Below, piece after piece: positions 30,832 to 39,937 of a stretch of DNA of 64,000 nucleotides. Origin of the DNA: an uncultured Acidobacteriia bacterium (lineage in GTDB: Bacteria > Acidobacteriota > Terriglobia > Bryobacterales > Bryobacteraceae). Every line of letters starts with the position of its first letter. The stretch's first letter is position 1. The notes under the pieces are model-generated. The model had not been told where the DNA came from. It did no database searches and saw only the letters and a list, made by a program, of their open reading frames with translations. The stretch lies in contig CAIVPR010000117.1 of assembly GCA_903907865.1 (NCBI GenBank), positions 1 through 64,000 of the forward strand. The letters run 5' to 3'. Both the position numbers and the translations under genes were made by a program.

Positions 30832-32463
30832 CTACTTGCTGGATCCGGGGACCGAGGCGCCCACGACCTTGCGGATCATGCCGTCGCTCTTACTCGTGAT
30901 ATAGAGGTCGCCTTTGGAATCGGACCAGAAGTGGATGTCGGAGCGGCCTCCGTTGGGTACCTTCGCGAAGCCGGGCAGGCCCTTCGCCTTACCGCCGCGC
31001 TCATGGTAGACGAGTTCGGTGATGGGATACATCGAGCCGTAGACTTCAGCGGTGCCGCCGGGATGGGTCCAACGGATCTGAACCGGGTGCATCTCGACGG
31101 TCGTCCCGGGTTTGGAGACATTGGCGGCCAGCATGCCGCGGTAATCGACCCACCAGATGTTGCCGGTGGAAAGGTCGCCGAAAATGTATTTGCCAGTGAG
31201 CGCCGGGAAGGCTTTGCCGCGGTATGGGTAGCCGCTGGAGATGGCGTCGCCGCCTCCGGGCTGATGGGGGTATTGCAGTAGGGGATAGGTAGGCGCGATT
31301 GTGCCATCGGTCTCCGTAGCGCTGAGGCGGACAGGGATCCGGTCATCGTCCGGTAGGCGCGCAACCTTGTTCGTGTCGTCCAGAACCTGGTTGCCCTCGC
31401 GCAGGGAATATCCGTAGTTGGCCCCCTTGCGAATCTCTATCACGGTTTCCCAAGTGTAGAGGCCGATCACGCTTGCCAGAAGATGGTTTTCGCGGGGATT
31501 GCCCGGATCGACGTCCCAGACGAGGCGCGCCGGGTTGCGAATGCCCCAGGACCAGATTTCCGGCCTTGCGCCGCGTTTGCCGACGAACGGATTGTCGCGC
31601 GGGACGCGGTACTGGCCGTTTTCGCTGAGCGTGGAGGTCTTGTCCTGGCCGAGATCCGGGCTGATGCGAAGGATTTTGCCGACCAGGTTGTTCAGGCTTT
31701 GGGGATTCGACCTCATGACAGGGTCCTTCAATTCGCCCGACCCGCCGTCTCCGCAAGCGATATAGAGAACCCGCCAGTCGGGATCACCCGGGCGTGCGGT
31801 GGGGTTGAAGATTAGATCGGCCATGGGATGAACCTGGCCGTTCATCTGGACGCGCATGAGTTCGCGGGCGGTGCCCTCGAAGGTGGCGTTGGAGGTGTCG
31901 GTGTCGATCCATTCGAGGAGGACGGCTTCGCGAAATGCCCGACCGGGCGTAGGGATGAGCGGCGTTGTCTTCCATGCGGCGCGGATGCCGGGGAACTGGG
32001 TGATATCGGGCTCGGGGGCACCGTCGGCTTCGGGGTCTTCGAGGTGGATGGTGTAGAAGCGACCGTTGTGTGCGTAATCGGGGTCGAAGGTAAAGCAGAT
32101 GAAGCCGTTGGCGAAGCCGCTCTGGGTGGGTAGGCGACGGAAAAGGCCGGGCTGGCCGTCGCGGCCATTGAAATTGAGGTAGGTGGTGAACTTGCGGGTT
32201 TGTTTGTCGAGGATGTAGAGGGGACCGTTGAGGTCGTTGACGAAGATTCTGTTCCTCGACACGCCAGGCTCCTCGTGCATGAAGTTGACACGGGCCAGCA
32301 GGCCCATGATCTGGCCGGTTCCGTCGACCTTGCCGGTCATGGGCAAGGTGGCGAAGTCCTGCAGTTCGAGGGTAAGTTGAGGTGCCCCGTCCGTTGCGGC
32401 GAGTGCGGGGGATGTGGCTGCCAAGCCCAACGCGGCCCATGCGGCCAGGGGGAAAATTCGCAT
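30832..32463 (-). CDS. PQQ-dependent sugar dehydrogenase-like secreted beta-propeller
   Basis: 543 residues with a signal peptide (MRIFPLAAWAALGLAATSPALA). Six-bladed propeller of the glucose/sorbosone dehydrogenase family. Visible signatures: GFICFTFDPDYAHNGRFYTIH, VLYIACGDGGSGEL, NPQSLNNLVGKILRI, PEIWSWGIRNPARLVWD, KGANYGYSLREG, and GDAISSGYPYRGKAFPALTGKYIFGD. The G-x-R-N-P-x-x-x-xW and GANYG motifs match the family. The likely role is periplasmic oxidation of an aldose with PQQ. No PQQ synthesis genes are present here. The extended loops (TPLIPTPGRAFREAVLLEW) are longer than in the soluble glucose dehydrogenase. Confidence 0.85.
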   Translation of the reverse strand: MRIFPLAAWAALGLAATSPALAATDGAPQLTLELQDFATLPMTGKVDGTGQIMGLLARVNFMHEEPGVSRNRIFVNDLNGPLYILDKQTRKFTTYLNFNGRDGQPGLFRRLPTQSGFANGFICFTFDPDYAHNGRFYTIHLEDPEADGAPEPDITQFPGIRAAWKTTPLIPTPGRAFREAVLLEWIDTDTSNATFEGTARELMRVQMNGQVHPMADLIFNPTARPGDPDWRVLYIACGDGGSGELKDPVMRSNPQSLNNLVGKILRISPDLGQDKTSTLSENGQYRVPRDNPFVGKRGARPEIWSWGIRNPARLVWDVDPGNPRENHLLASVIGLYTWETVIEIRKGANYGYSLREGNQVLDDTNKVARLPDDDRIPVRLSATETDGTIAPTYPLLQYPHQPGGGDAISSGYPYRGKAFPALTGKYIFGDLSTGNIWWVDYRGMLAANVSKPGTTVEMHPVQIRWTHPGGTAEVYGSMYPITELVYHERGGKAKGLPGFAKVPNGGRSDIHFWSDSKGDLYITSKSDGMIRKVVGASVPGSSK

Positions 32464-32555
32464 TCTTCCTTGTAGTCTACACGGGACGTGCGTTGGGAAT
32501 CCCCATGCTGCCGGGCTGCCTACAATGGATGCTTGGATGGAAGGAGCGAGTCTGA

Positions 32556-33002
32556 ATGAAGTTCGAGACCCCGATCGGCCCGGCTTGGGCCGCCATCGAC
32601 GAGACCGGGGCTCTCACCGCCTTCGGTTTCGGCAGCAATGCCGAGGAGGCTGGATACAGCGAGGAAGTGGACCGTCAGGTCCGCGAGTACTTCGACGGTA
32701 CCCGCACCACCTTTGACCTGCGGTTGAATCCGCGAGGCACGGCCTTCCAGCACCAAGTCTGGGCGGAACTCTGCCGCATCCCACACGGCGAAACGATATC
32801 GTACGTCGAACTGGCCCGCCGCGTCGGCAATCCGAATGCTTCCCGCGCTGTGGGACGTGCCAATGCGACCAATCCGATTGCGCTGGTCGTGCCCTGCCAC
32901 CGCGTCGTCGGGGCGGATGGCACGCTGACGGGGTATGCCGGGGGAATTGAGATCAAAAGGTGGCTGCTCGACTTCGAGCGCGGTACCAGTCTGTTCCGGT
33001 AG
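32556..33002 (+). CDS. ogt: O6-alkylguanine-DNA alkyltransferase
   Basis: 148 residues. Suicidal repair protein that takes an alkyl group from O6-guanine onto its own cysteine. The reactive cysteine is in VVPCHRVVGADGTLTGYAGG, with C at about residue 114. The helix-turn-helix part reads GTAFQHQVWAELCRIPHGETISYVELARRVG, and ASRAVGRANATNPIALV carries the conserved Arg finger and Asn hinge. The N-terminal domain is short. ATG 32556 follows GGAAGGAGCGAG. A function without an Ada-type regulatory domain is expected. It is convergent with the ASPIC/TPR gene. Confidence 0.93.
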   Translation: MKFETPIGPAWAAIDETGALTAFGFGSNAEEAGYSEEVDRQVREYFDGTRTTFDLRLNPRGTAFQHQVWAELCRIPHGETISYVELARRVGNPNASRAVGRANATNPIALVVPCHRVVGADGTLTGYAGGIEIKRWLLDFERGTSLFR

Positions 33003-33004
33003 GC

Positions 33005-36000
33005 TCAGCGCGCGTCCAATTCCCTTAGCGCCTTGCGGGCTGAAACGCTATCGGGCCTGCGCGTGAGCAGGCTCTCGATCACGGTTCGAGCCGTATCCCG
33101 GCTGTCCAGGCGTATATACAAATCGGCGAGGTTCAGGTAGACCGACTCCTCGTCAGGGGCCACTTGGATGCCGTAGCGGAGTGCGGCGATGGCATCACCG
33201 AGTTTCCCCTTGCCCGCGTACAGGGACGCCAGATTGTTGATGGCTGGGGTGTAGTCGCGGCGGACCTCGATAGCGTGTTCGAAATTGCGTTGCGCGGCGT
33301 TCAGATTGGCCGTTCCGATTTCGACCGCGCCCAGACTGTTCCAGCCATCCGCCGAGGACGGGGCGAGCGAGACAGCCTTTTGGAAACAGGCACGCGCCCG
33401 GTCCCAGCGCTGCACCTGCAGATGGATTTTGCCCATCGTCAATTGGACCTGCTCGGTGTCCTGCGGAGCCAGTTCGAGATAGCCCAGGGCCGCCTCGGGG
33501 AATCCCGCCGTGATGAAGGCCGCTCCGAGCGCCGTATATTTGCGCTCGGGCTCAGTGAAGTACCTTCCTTTTGCGGGAAGGGCGAGAGCCATGCGGTCGG
33601 TGGACTTCATGCGCTCCAGATCGACGGGGTCGGGCGGAGAAAAGTAGATCTTGTGGGCCCGGTTGCGGTCGTCGACGAGGAACCAGAGCGGCAGGGACAT
33701 GTCCGCGTGGAGGTCGAACAGGTAGCGGCAGAAGACGGCGTAGAGGCGGGAGCGGTCGCCAGTGAGACTCGACAGCCGGATGAGGCCCGGACCTTGCCGG
33801 GGTTCGGGCAGCGGGACGGGCTTCAGCAGCCACGCGTCGCCGAAGCGGGAATCGTTGTTGCCCGCTACAGTTGCGGCGGGGAATTCAGATCGGGGTGCAA
33901 ACCGGGTCGCGAGGGGCGCGGCTGCAGCACCTTCGATGATGTCGTACCGGAATCCAGCTGGCAGGTCGTGGAACTCCTGGTGCTGGCCCGACGGCCAAAG
34001 GACTCTTACGACCCTCGCCGAATCGCGCTCGGAGAGTCCGAAGTACAACGTCTTCGTGTGCTGGGATAGGTAGCCGGAACCAGCCGCCACGAATTTACAC
34101 TGCCCGTCCAATTCCACGCGCGCGCCGACCGCGTCGCGGTTCGACTTGGTCCCGCGCAGACGGAAGGCGATGGACCGACGCGCTCCCGCGCTGTTGTTCT
34201 GAAAAACGCGCACCTGCGGACCCAGGCGGTTCTTGACAATCAGATCAGGATTGCCATCGCCATCGAGGTCGGTGACTGCAAACGCGCGGCTATCGTCGGC
34301 GAAGTCCAACCCGCTGACACCGGAGAAGTCGTAATACCGACCTCCACGGCGGACGTAGAAAACGTTGTTCTGACGGCCCGCCTCGCTGGAGTTCTCGTGC
34401 GCCGCCTTGCTGAGCGCGTTCCAGCCGTTTTCGTAGGCGATGTCGGGTTTCGCCGAGGCGGGCGATGCTGCGGCCACCTTGCGCCAGAAGAAGCTCTCGA
34501 GGTCGGTCTCGGACGCGTTCGTCAGCATCCCGGTGGCAATGAAAATCTCCGGCACGCCGTCCGCGTCGAAGTCGATCCCGTCAGCGCCCCACGCCCAACG
34601 GCCCATTTCGACGCCCTCGGCGGCCCCGGTCTCCTCGAACGTGCCGTCGCCCCTGTTGCGGAACAGGGAGTTGCCCTTGGCGTGGCGTTTCCAAACGTCC
34701 GAGGGCTGGAGATTCTTGCCGGCAACCACGCGCTGCCCGGCATCGCTCCACATGTTCGAGACGTAGAGATCGGGGCGTCCGTCGCCATCGTAGTCGAACC
34801 ACGCGGCGCTCATGCCATCTCCGATGTCCTCCACGCCAGCTTCGGCGGCGACGTCGCGGAAGTGCCCTCGCTCGTTCTTGTAGAGGTTCTTGCGGCCGAA
34901 GTCGTTGGCGACGTAGAGGTCGGGCCAGCCGTCGCCGTTATAGTCGCACCAGGCGGGGGCGAAGCTGAAACGGTTGTTGTGGTGGTTTAGGCCGACGGAC
35001 TCGGTGACGTCCACCAGGTTGCCGCCGCCGTCCGGTTCCAGTTGGTTGCGGAAGAGGAAGTTCGCGGGGCCGTTTTGGGCGTCGAAATAAGGCGTAGGGT
35101 AGCGGTACTGGTTGCCGTCGCTAAAGAAGTTGTAGGTGCAAAGGTATAGGTCGAGCTTGCCGTCGCGGTCGTAGTCGGCGGCGGCCATGCCGGTGAAACT
35201 CCCCTGGGGCGTTGTGCGGAAGCGGAAGGCACCGGGCTTGTGCTGGAACCGTCCGTCTCCTTGGTTCAGAAAGAGCAGCGGGCCGTCGGGACGCAGGACG
35301 ACCAAATCCTGGTGCCCGGAATTGCGTAGGTCCAAGAAAAGTGCGGAGGACGTAGGGTCAAGGAGCCCGACGCCAGCGCGGTCCGAGATGTCCTCGAAGA
35401 CGCCGGCGCGGTTCTTGTAGAGGCGGTTGGGCAGGCCGCCCGGCTGGCAAATGTAGATCTCGTCGATGCCGTCGTTGTCGATGTCGCCGACGGCGATCCC
35501 GTTGTGCCCGTGGACGTCGATGCCGCTGGCGGCATCGAGATGCGCACGCCAGTAAGGGATACCGTAACGCAGTTGGCTTTCGAAGGAGGGTGCAGTGGAA
35601 AAGGCGTGGGCCGTGATTTCGCGAAAGAGCGGGGCCGGAGCCGTGACGAGGGTCTCCTCGATCGGGGCGAATTCAGTGATCCGTCCACCGCTCCACTTCT
35701 GTTTCCAGAGGCCCACCCGATACTGGCGGTCGGACGCGACTTCGAATCGAATGACATCGTCGGGCAAGACGAAGAAGCGTGCGGACCGGATCGGTCCCAG
35801 CGAATCGATCCATTTCTGCAGTCCGGTGCTGGCGTCGGTCCAATCCGGGGAATACTCAGCCTTGGAGACACCCTCGACCACAGGGAGATACCGGATAGCG
35901 CACGGAGAGACGCACCGTAGGCCCGACACCATAGGCAGGGAGCGGGTTCCTACGAGCCGACGCAAATGCTCCGAGATGTCGTAGGCCTCCTTCTCGAAGG

Positions 36001-36103
36001 CGAAGTCATCGGAAACGACCCCGTCAAGACCTTGAGCCAAAATGGTGTCGGCGGGTAAGAAACCCGCCGACACCACCATGCCAATAAAACGACGCCGGTC
36101 CAC
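33005..36103 (-). CDS. FG-GAP/ASPIC-UnbV/TPR protein with Tat-like signal
   Basis: 1032 residues from GTG 36103, whose first base is the last base of the receptor stop codon (TAGTG), so translation is coupled. A Tat-type signal is likely (MDRRRFIGMVVSAGF). About ten FG-GAP/VCBS calcium-binding repeats of the D-x-D-x-D-G type follow from about residue 200 (GDIDNDGIDEIYICQPGG, DYDRDGKLDLYL, DYNGDGWPDLYVAND, DYDGDGRPDLYVSN, DFDADGVPEIFIATG, DLDGDGNPDLIVKN). An ASPIC/UnbV-like domain comes next (AVGARVELDGQCKFVAAGSGYLSQHTKTLYFGL). The C-terminal ~200 residues hold TPR units (AWNSLG-like, NNLASLYAGKGKLGDAIAALRYG). Partner of the TonB-type receptor upstream, probably periplasmic. Confidence 0.85.
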   Translation of the reverse strand: MDRRRFIGMVVSAGFLPADTILAQGLDGVVSDDFAFEKEAYDISEHLRRLVGTRSLPMVSGLRCVSPCAIRYLPVVEGVSKAEYSPDWTDASTGLQKWIDSLGPIRSARFFVLPDDVIRFEVASDRQYRVGLWKQKWSGGRITEFAPIEETLVTAPAPLFREITAHAFSTAPSFESQLRYGIPYWRAHLDAASGIDVHGHNGIAVGDIDNDGIDEIYICQPGGLPNRLYKNRAGVFEDISDRAGVGLLDPTSSALFLDLRNSGHQDLVVLRPDGPLLFLNQGDGRFQHKPGAFRFRTTPQGSFTGMAAADYDRDGKLDLYLCTYNFFSDGNQYRYPTPYFDAQNGPANFLFRNQLEPDGGGNLVDVTESVGLNHHNNRFSFAPAWCDYNGDGWPDLYVANDFGRKNLYKNERGHFRDVAAEAGVEDIGDGMSAAWFDYDGDGRPDLYVSNMWSDAGQRVVAGKNLQPSDVWKRHAKGNSLFRNRGDGTFEETGAAEGVEMGRWAWGADGIDFDADGVPEIFIATGMLTNASETDLESFFWRKVAAASPASAKPDIAYENGWNALSKAAHENSSEAGRQNNVFYVRRGGRYYDFSGVSGLDFADDSRAFAVTDLDGDGNPDLIVKNRLGPQVRVFQNNSAGARRSIAFRLRGTKSNRDAVGARVELDGQCKFVAAGSGYLSQHTKTLYFGLSERDSARVVRVLWPSGQHQEFHDLPAGFRYDIIEGAAAAPLATRFAPRSEFPAATVAGNNDSRFGDAWLLKPVPLPEPRQGPGLIRLSSLTGDRSRLYAVFCRYLFDLHADMSLPLWFLVDDRNRAHKIYFSPPDPVDLERMKSTDRMALALPAKGRYFTEPERKYTALGAAFITAGFPEAALGYLELAPQDTEQVQLTMGKIHLQVQRWDRARACFQKAVSLAPSSADGWNSLGAVEIGTANLNAAQRNFEHAIEVRRDYTPAINNLASLYAGKGKLGDAIAALRYGIQVAPDEESVYLNLADLYIRLDSRDTARTVIESLLTRRPDSVSARKALRELDAR

Positions 36104-39100
36104 TAGAACGTGATACGCGCCACGATCTGGCCGTTGCGGGGCTGGATCGCCAAACTCGTGTAGTTGATGGACCCGAAACCAGAGGGCGACGAATAGCCCG
36201 CCGGGCACGAGTTGCTGCCGACCGGAACCGTCACGCTGTTCGCCAGTCCTGCGGTCGGCGTGGTGATCGTGCAACCGCGGTTCGCCTGGGGGCTGCCGCT
36301 GCTGGCCGTGTTCAGGTAAACCCGGTTGAAGATGTTGAAGAACTCCGCCCGAACTTCAAGCGACTTCCTCTCCTTGAGGCGGAAGGTGCGCCCGATGCTC
36401 ATCGATTCCGCCGGACGCCGTGGCTGCCGGAAATCGCTGTAGAAGGGTGCCGAGGTTCCCCAAGTTCCTGGAGTCGGGTTGGCCCAGGCGGCAGGGTTGA
36501 GGATGAACTGGCCGGTTGGGTTGATGCAGTGGCAGTTGGGGTCGGTCAGATACAGAGGCTGACCCGCCACGCGATTCTGGAAGCTGCTCTGGCCAAACTC
36601 CTGGAAGGTGGTGTTGGACGAAGCAGGGGTCGCGATGGGAAGCCCCGACGTGTAGAGGAGCAGGCCGCCGATGTTCCAGCCACCCACGGCCTCCTGCAGC
36701 CACTTGTTCTTCGGGAGGAACCCATACTTCTGCAACTGGTAAGTAAAGCCGGTGTTGAAAATGATCGGCTGGTTGGTGCTGGCGATGCTCTTGAAGTTGC
36801 CCCGGTTGAAGATGTTTCCGGTGGTGGTTGTGAGCGTCGTCTGCGACTTGGACCACGTAAAGGCCGTCTGCAACGAGAGTCCATGCGACAGGCGTTGCGT
36901 GCCCTTCATTTGGAGCGAGTTGTACCAGCTCTGGCCGAGCGGTGCGCCGTAGATGGTTTCCTTGTTGGAGTTCTGCGGGAACGGCAGCAGCGCCTGCAGC
37001 ACGGTCTGGGTCAACGGGAAGTTCGGATACGGGAGCGGCACGCCCGAGGCCTTGCCTGCGGCGCTGCCGATGGTCGAACCGAGCGTAGTTTGACCCGCGG
37101 TTGTAGTGGGGTCGATGCCGTACTTGGAGAAACTAGCGGGATTAACCGTGTTCAGGCCGCCGTCCAAGTTGTTGCTGGTGTTGTTCTGGGTCAGCCAGGC
37201 ACCGCGATTCCCGACGTAGTTGGCCTCAACCACAAAATTGTGGCTGATCTCGCGCTCAATGCCGAAGCTCCACTGGAGGATCCGGGGCGCGCGTCCGGCG
37301 TTCGGATCGATGTAGAACGGCGCAGTGCTGGGCGCACCGCTAGCGGCGGAGTAGAGCCCCGGTGCAAGCGAGGCTGCGGTGAGAGCGCCAGGAGCATACA
37401 CCAAGCCTTGGCCGAGCGTCGTTCCGGGCAACCCGAATGCGGCCGACGGGAAATTGATGTTGTTATAGCCGACACCCAGCAGCGAGGCGTTGGTGATGTA
37501 GGAGAAGGTACCGATCGGCGCGTAGCTGACACCGACGCCGCCCCTAACGACCGTCTTTTGGTCGTATTGGTAGGCCAGACCGATACGCGGCGCGATCGAG
37601 TACGGATACGCCTTGGAGAACGTGCAGTTGCAGCGACCGGCGCCGTAGCCCGAGTACAGGATCGCCCCGGTGTTACCCGTCACGGGGTTGGGCACGGTGG
37701 GACCGAATTCGGTCCAGCGGTAGTGGATCTCATGACCCCAGTCCTGCCAGTCCCAACGCAGGCCGTAGTCGAGGGTCAACTTGTGGCTGAGCTTCCACGT
37801 GTCCTGGATGAAAAGACCGTACGACTGGCGGCGGAGCTGCGGGTCTTGCACACTGTTCACGCTGGCAGTATCGATCTGGCCGAGCAGGAAGCTGGCGTAG
37901 GAGTTCCCGGTACCACCGGAGACGCCGTTGCCATTCACAGAGGTGGTGTTGTTGTAGGGGTTCGCGGTCTCGTTGGCCTGGAACTGGAAGACGCCCTGCG
38001 AACCACGCGAGTTGCGGTCGGTCCAACTGGCCAAGCGCCATTCGCCGCCGATCTTCGAGGTGTGGTTGCCGTGGACCCAAGTCGCGGTTGCGACGGCGGT
38101 CAGGGTGCCGTCGTAGTAGCTGTTGGCGTTCGTCGGGCCCAGTGTCTGCTCGCCCGATCCGTTGAAGATGAATTCGGGGAAACCAGCCGGGTTGGTGGCG
38201 CTGCCCTTGATGCCGAGCTGGCCGACGGCGTCATACTGCAGCACTTCGGCGGGCGAGCTGTCCGGATTGTGGAAGCGCTGGTAACCGAGGCCGGCGTGGA
38301 TCAGGACCGTCGGCGTGATCGACTTGTCGTAGTTGATGCGCGGGATGGTGCCGTAGATGGCCTGTACGCGGACCACGGCGACGGGGTACGGCATGCAGTT
38401 CTGTGTCGTGAACTGGTTGGTGGTGAGTTTGTTGAAGTAGAACGAGAGCTTGGAGTTGTCCGGCAGGATCTGGTCGATCTTGATGGTCGGCGTCTGCTGG
38501 TTGTTCGGCGTGGCGCAGGTCTGGACCCAGTTATTGGTCTGGTTCCCGTTGGTCGGCAGCGGGATCAGGTTTTGCACCTTGAGAGCGATGGGGTCCATGC
38601 GGCTCTGAGGAATAATATTGCCGGGGAATTGCTGGGAGACCACGGTGCCGTTCGGGAGGGTCACGCGGGTGGCGGGGTCGTAGATGCCGCCGTTGACGAG
38701 TGCGTTGCCACCCGGGTCGGTGCCGAGGTTCTGGCCCGGGTAGATCGCGTTTGAGCTGAAGTTTCCAGCACGCATCGCGGTGGTCGGGAAGGTCAGGAAG
38801 GCTGAGCCGTTCGGGTAGGTCACGTTGCGGAAGACCTCTTCGCTGAAGAAGAAGAAGGTCTTGTTCCGGCCGTTGTAGATTTTGGGAATCCAGACGGGGC
38901 CGCCGATGGTGGCACCGAAGTCGTGCTTGCGGCTGCGGGGGCTGGTGGTGGGAACGGTTGGAGTGAAGTAGGGGCGATAGGCGTTCAGTGCCTCATTGGT
39001 GAGGTATTCGTAGCCGGACCCGTGGAACTGGTTGGTGCCCGAGCGGGTAGTGAAGTTGTAGAAGCCGCCGCCGACCTGGCTAAACTCCGCCGCGAAGTTG

Positions 39101-39777
39101 CTCGTTTGGAGCGAGAATTCCTCGATCGCGTCCACCGAGGAGTGGGACATCGAGTTGGTCCAGTTCGGCTCGTTCTGGCTGGTTGCGTCCTGACCTTCGA
39201 TCTGGATACGGAAGGTGGTCTGGCCGTTGACAACGTTGTTGTCGCCGGAGGCATTGCCGGTCGCGGCGACGCCGGGAGAGAGGATGTTGAAGGCGAAGGG
39301 GCTGCGGATGTTGCCGGAGCTCCCACCGCCGCCGCCAAAGTTGAGCGGCAGGCCGTTGATGGTGTCGGTGGAAATCACGGTGCTCTGCTCGGCCGATTCG
39401 GTTTTCAGTTGTGCGGCTTCGGCAGTGATGGTCACGGTTTCCGAAGACGCGCCAACTTCCAGCGTGGTATCGACGCGGTTGGTGATGGAGACCTGCACCT
39501 GAATGTTCTGCTGGACGAATTTCTTGAAGCCCTTCATTTCCACGGTGAGCGTGTACATGCCAGCCGGGAGGGCGGGGAGCGTGTAGTTTCCCGTGCCTGT
39601 GGTGGTGGTACGGGACTCGGTGGCGCTTCCGGTGTTCTTGGCGACGACGGTCGCACCGGGGACGACGGCACCCGCCTGGTCTTTCACCTCGCCGGTAATC
39701 GTTCCCCTGTCATTCTGGGCAAACAGGGCACCAGCAAGCAGTGCGGATACGGCAAGAATTCGCGTCATTAACAACAT
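36103..39777 (-). CDS. TonB-type outer-membrane receptor with carboxypeptidase-regulatory domain (Oar-like)
   Basis: 1224 residues. A signal peptide (MLLMTRILAVSALLAGALFA) is followed by a CarboxypepD_reg Ig-like domain at about 25-105 (ITGEVKDQAGAVVPGATVVAKNTG, then GNYTLPALPAGMYTLTVEMKGF). A plug-like region comes next (STDTINGLPLN, DATSQNEPNWTNSMSHSSVDAIEEFSLQTS, FYNFTTRSGTNQFHGSGYEY). A long aromatic-rich barrel ends in RNGQIVARITF, with a terminal Phe. It belongs to the large Oar/SusC-like set of Acidobacteria. ATG 39777 or ATG 39768 is the start, and GGGAGGT lies about 9-14 nt upstream. It and the next gene form a receptor/periplasmic-protein unit. The substrate is unknown. Confidence 0.9.
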   Translation of the reverse strand: MLLMTRILAVSALLAGALFAQNDRGTITGEVKDQAGAVVPGATVVAKNTGSATESRTTTTGTGNYTLPALPAGMYTLTVEMKGFKKFVQQNIQVQVSITNRVDTTLEVGASSETVTITAEAAQLKTESAEQSTVISTDTINGLPLNFGGGGGSSGNIRSPFAFNILSPGVAATGNASGDNNVVNGQTTFRIQIEGQDATSQNEPNWTNSMSHSSVDAIEEFSLQTSNFAAEFSQVGGGFYNFTTRSGTNQFHGSGYEYLTNEALNAYRPYFTPTVPTTSPRSRKHDFGATIGGPVWIPKIYNGRNKTFFFFSEEVFRNVTYPNGSAFLTFPTTAMRAGNFSSNAIYPGQNLGTDPGGNALVNGGIYDPATRVTLPNGTVVSQQFPGNIIPQSRMDPIALKVQNLIPLPTNGNQTNNWVQTCATPNNQQTPTIKIDQILPDNSKLSFYFNKLTTNQFTTQNCMPYPVAVVRVQAIYGTIPRINYDKSITPTVLIHAGLGYQRFHNPDSSPAEVLQYDAVGQLGIKGSATNPAGFPEFIFNGSGEQTLGPTNANSYYDGTLTAVATATWVHGNHTSKIGGEWRLASWTDRNSRGSQGVFQFQANETANPYNNTTSVNGNGVSGGTGNSYASFLLGQIDTASVNSVQDPQLRRQSYGLFIQDTWKLSHKLTLDYGLRWDWQDWGHEIHYRWTEFGPTVPNPVTGNTGAILYSGYGAGRCNCTFSKAYPYSIAPRIGLAYQYDQKTVVRGGVGVSYAPIGTFSYITNASLLGVGYNNINFPSAAFGLPGTTLGQGLVYAPGALTAASLAPGLYSAASGAPSTAPFYIDPNAGRAPRILQWSFGIEREISHNFVVEANYVGNRGAWLTQNNTSNNLDGGLNTVNPASFSKYGIDPTTTAGQTTLGSTIGSAAGKASGVPLPYPNFPLTQTVLQALLPFPQNSNKETIYGAPLGQSWYNSLQMKGTQRLSHGLSLQTAFTWSKSQTTLTTTTGNIFNRGNFKSIASTNQPIIFNTGFTYQLQKYGFLPKNKWLQEAVGGWNIGGLLLYTSGLPIATPASSNTTFQEFGQSSFQNRVAGQPLYLTDPNCHCINPTGQFILNPAAWANPTPGTWGTSAPFYSDFRQPRRPAESMSIGRTFRLKERKSLEVRAEFFNIFNRVYLNTASSGSPQANRGCTITTPTAGLANSVTVPVGSNSCPAGYSSPSGFGSINYTSLAIQPRNGQIVARITF

Positions 39778-39821
39778 GGTTAGGACCTCCCTGAATCTGG
39801 ACCTCTACGAGGCTGGAGGGA

Positions 39822-39850
39822 ACGATATCACTTTTTTGGGGCGGGGTCAA
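39822..39850 (-). promoter_or_regulatory. Predicted sigma-70 promoter of the TonB-type receptor operon
   Basis: On the minus strand TTGACC (39850-39845), a 17-base spacer and TATCGT (39827-39822). The start would be about 38 nt before ATG 39777, leaving room for the strong GGGAGGT site. Confidence 0.6.
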
Positions 39851-39937
39851 CTGGACGAAAGATAGGTGTGAGCCAGTCGGCCGAAACGACAGCAATTGCG
39901 GCTGTCTAACTTGGATCACAATATCCGCGTTGCGTCC

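Noticed and set aside
36529-38754. 741-codon open frame on the + strand
   Set aside because: It is antisense to the TonB-type receptor; the residues are Arg/Val/Gly-rich without any domain and the opposite strand encodes a real receptor.
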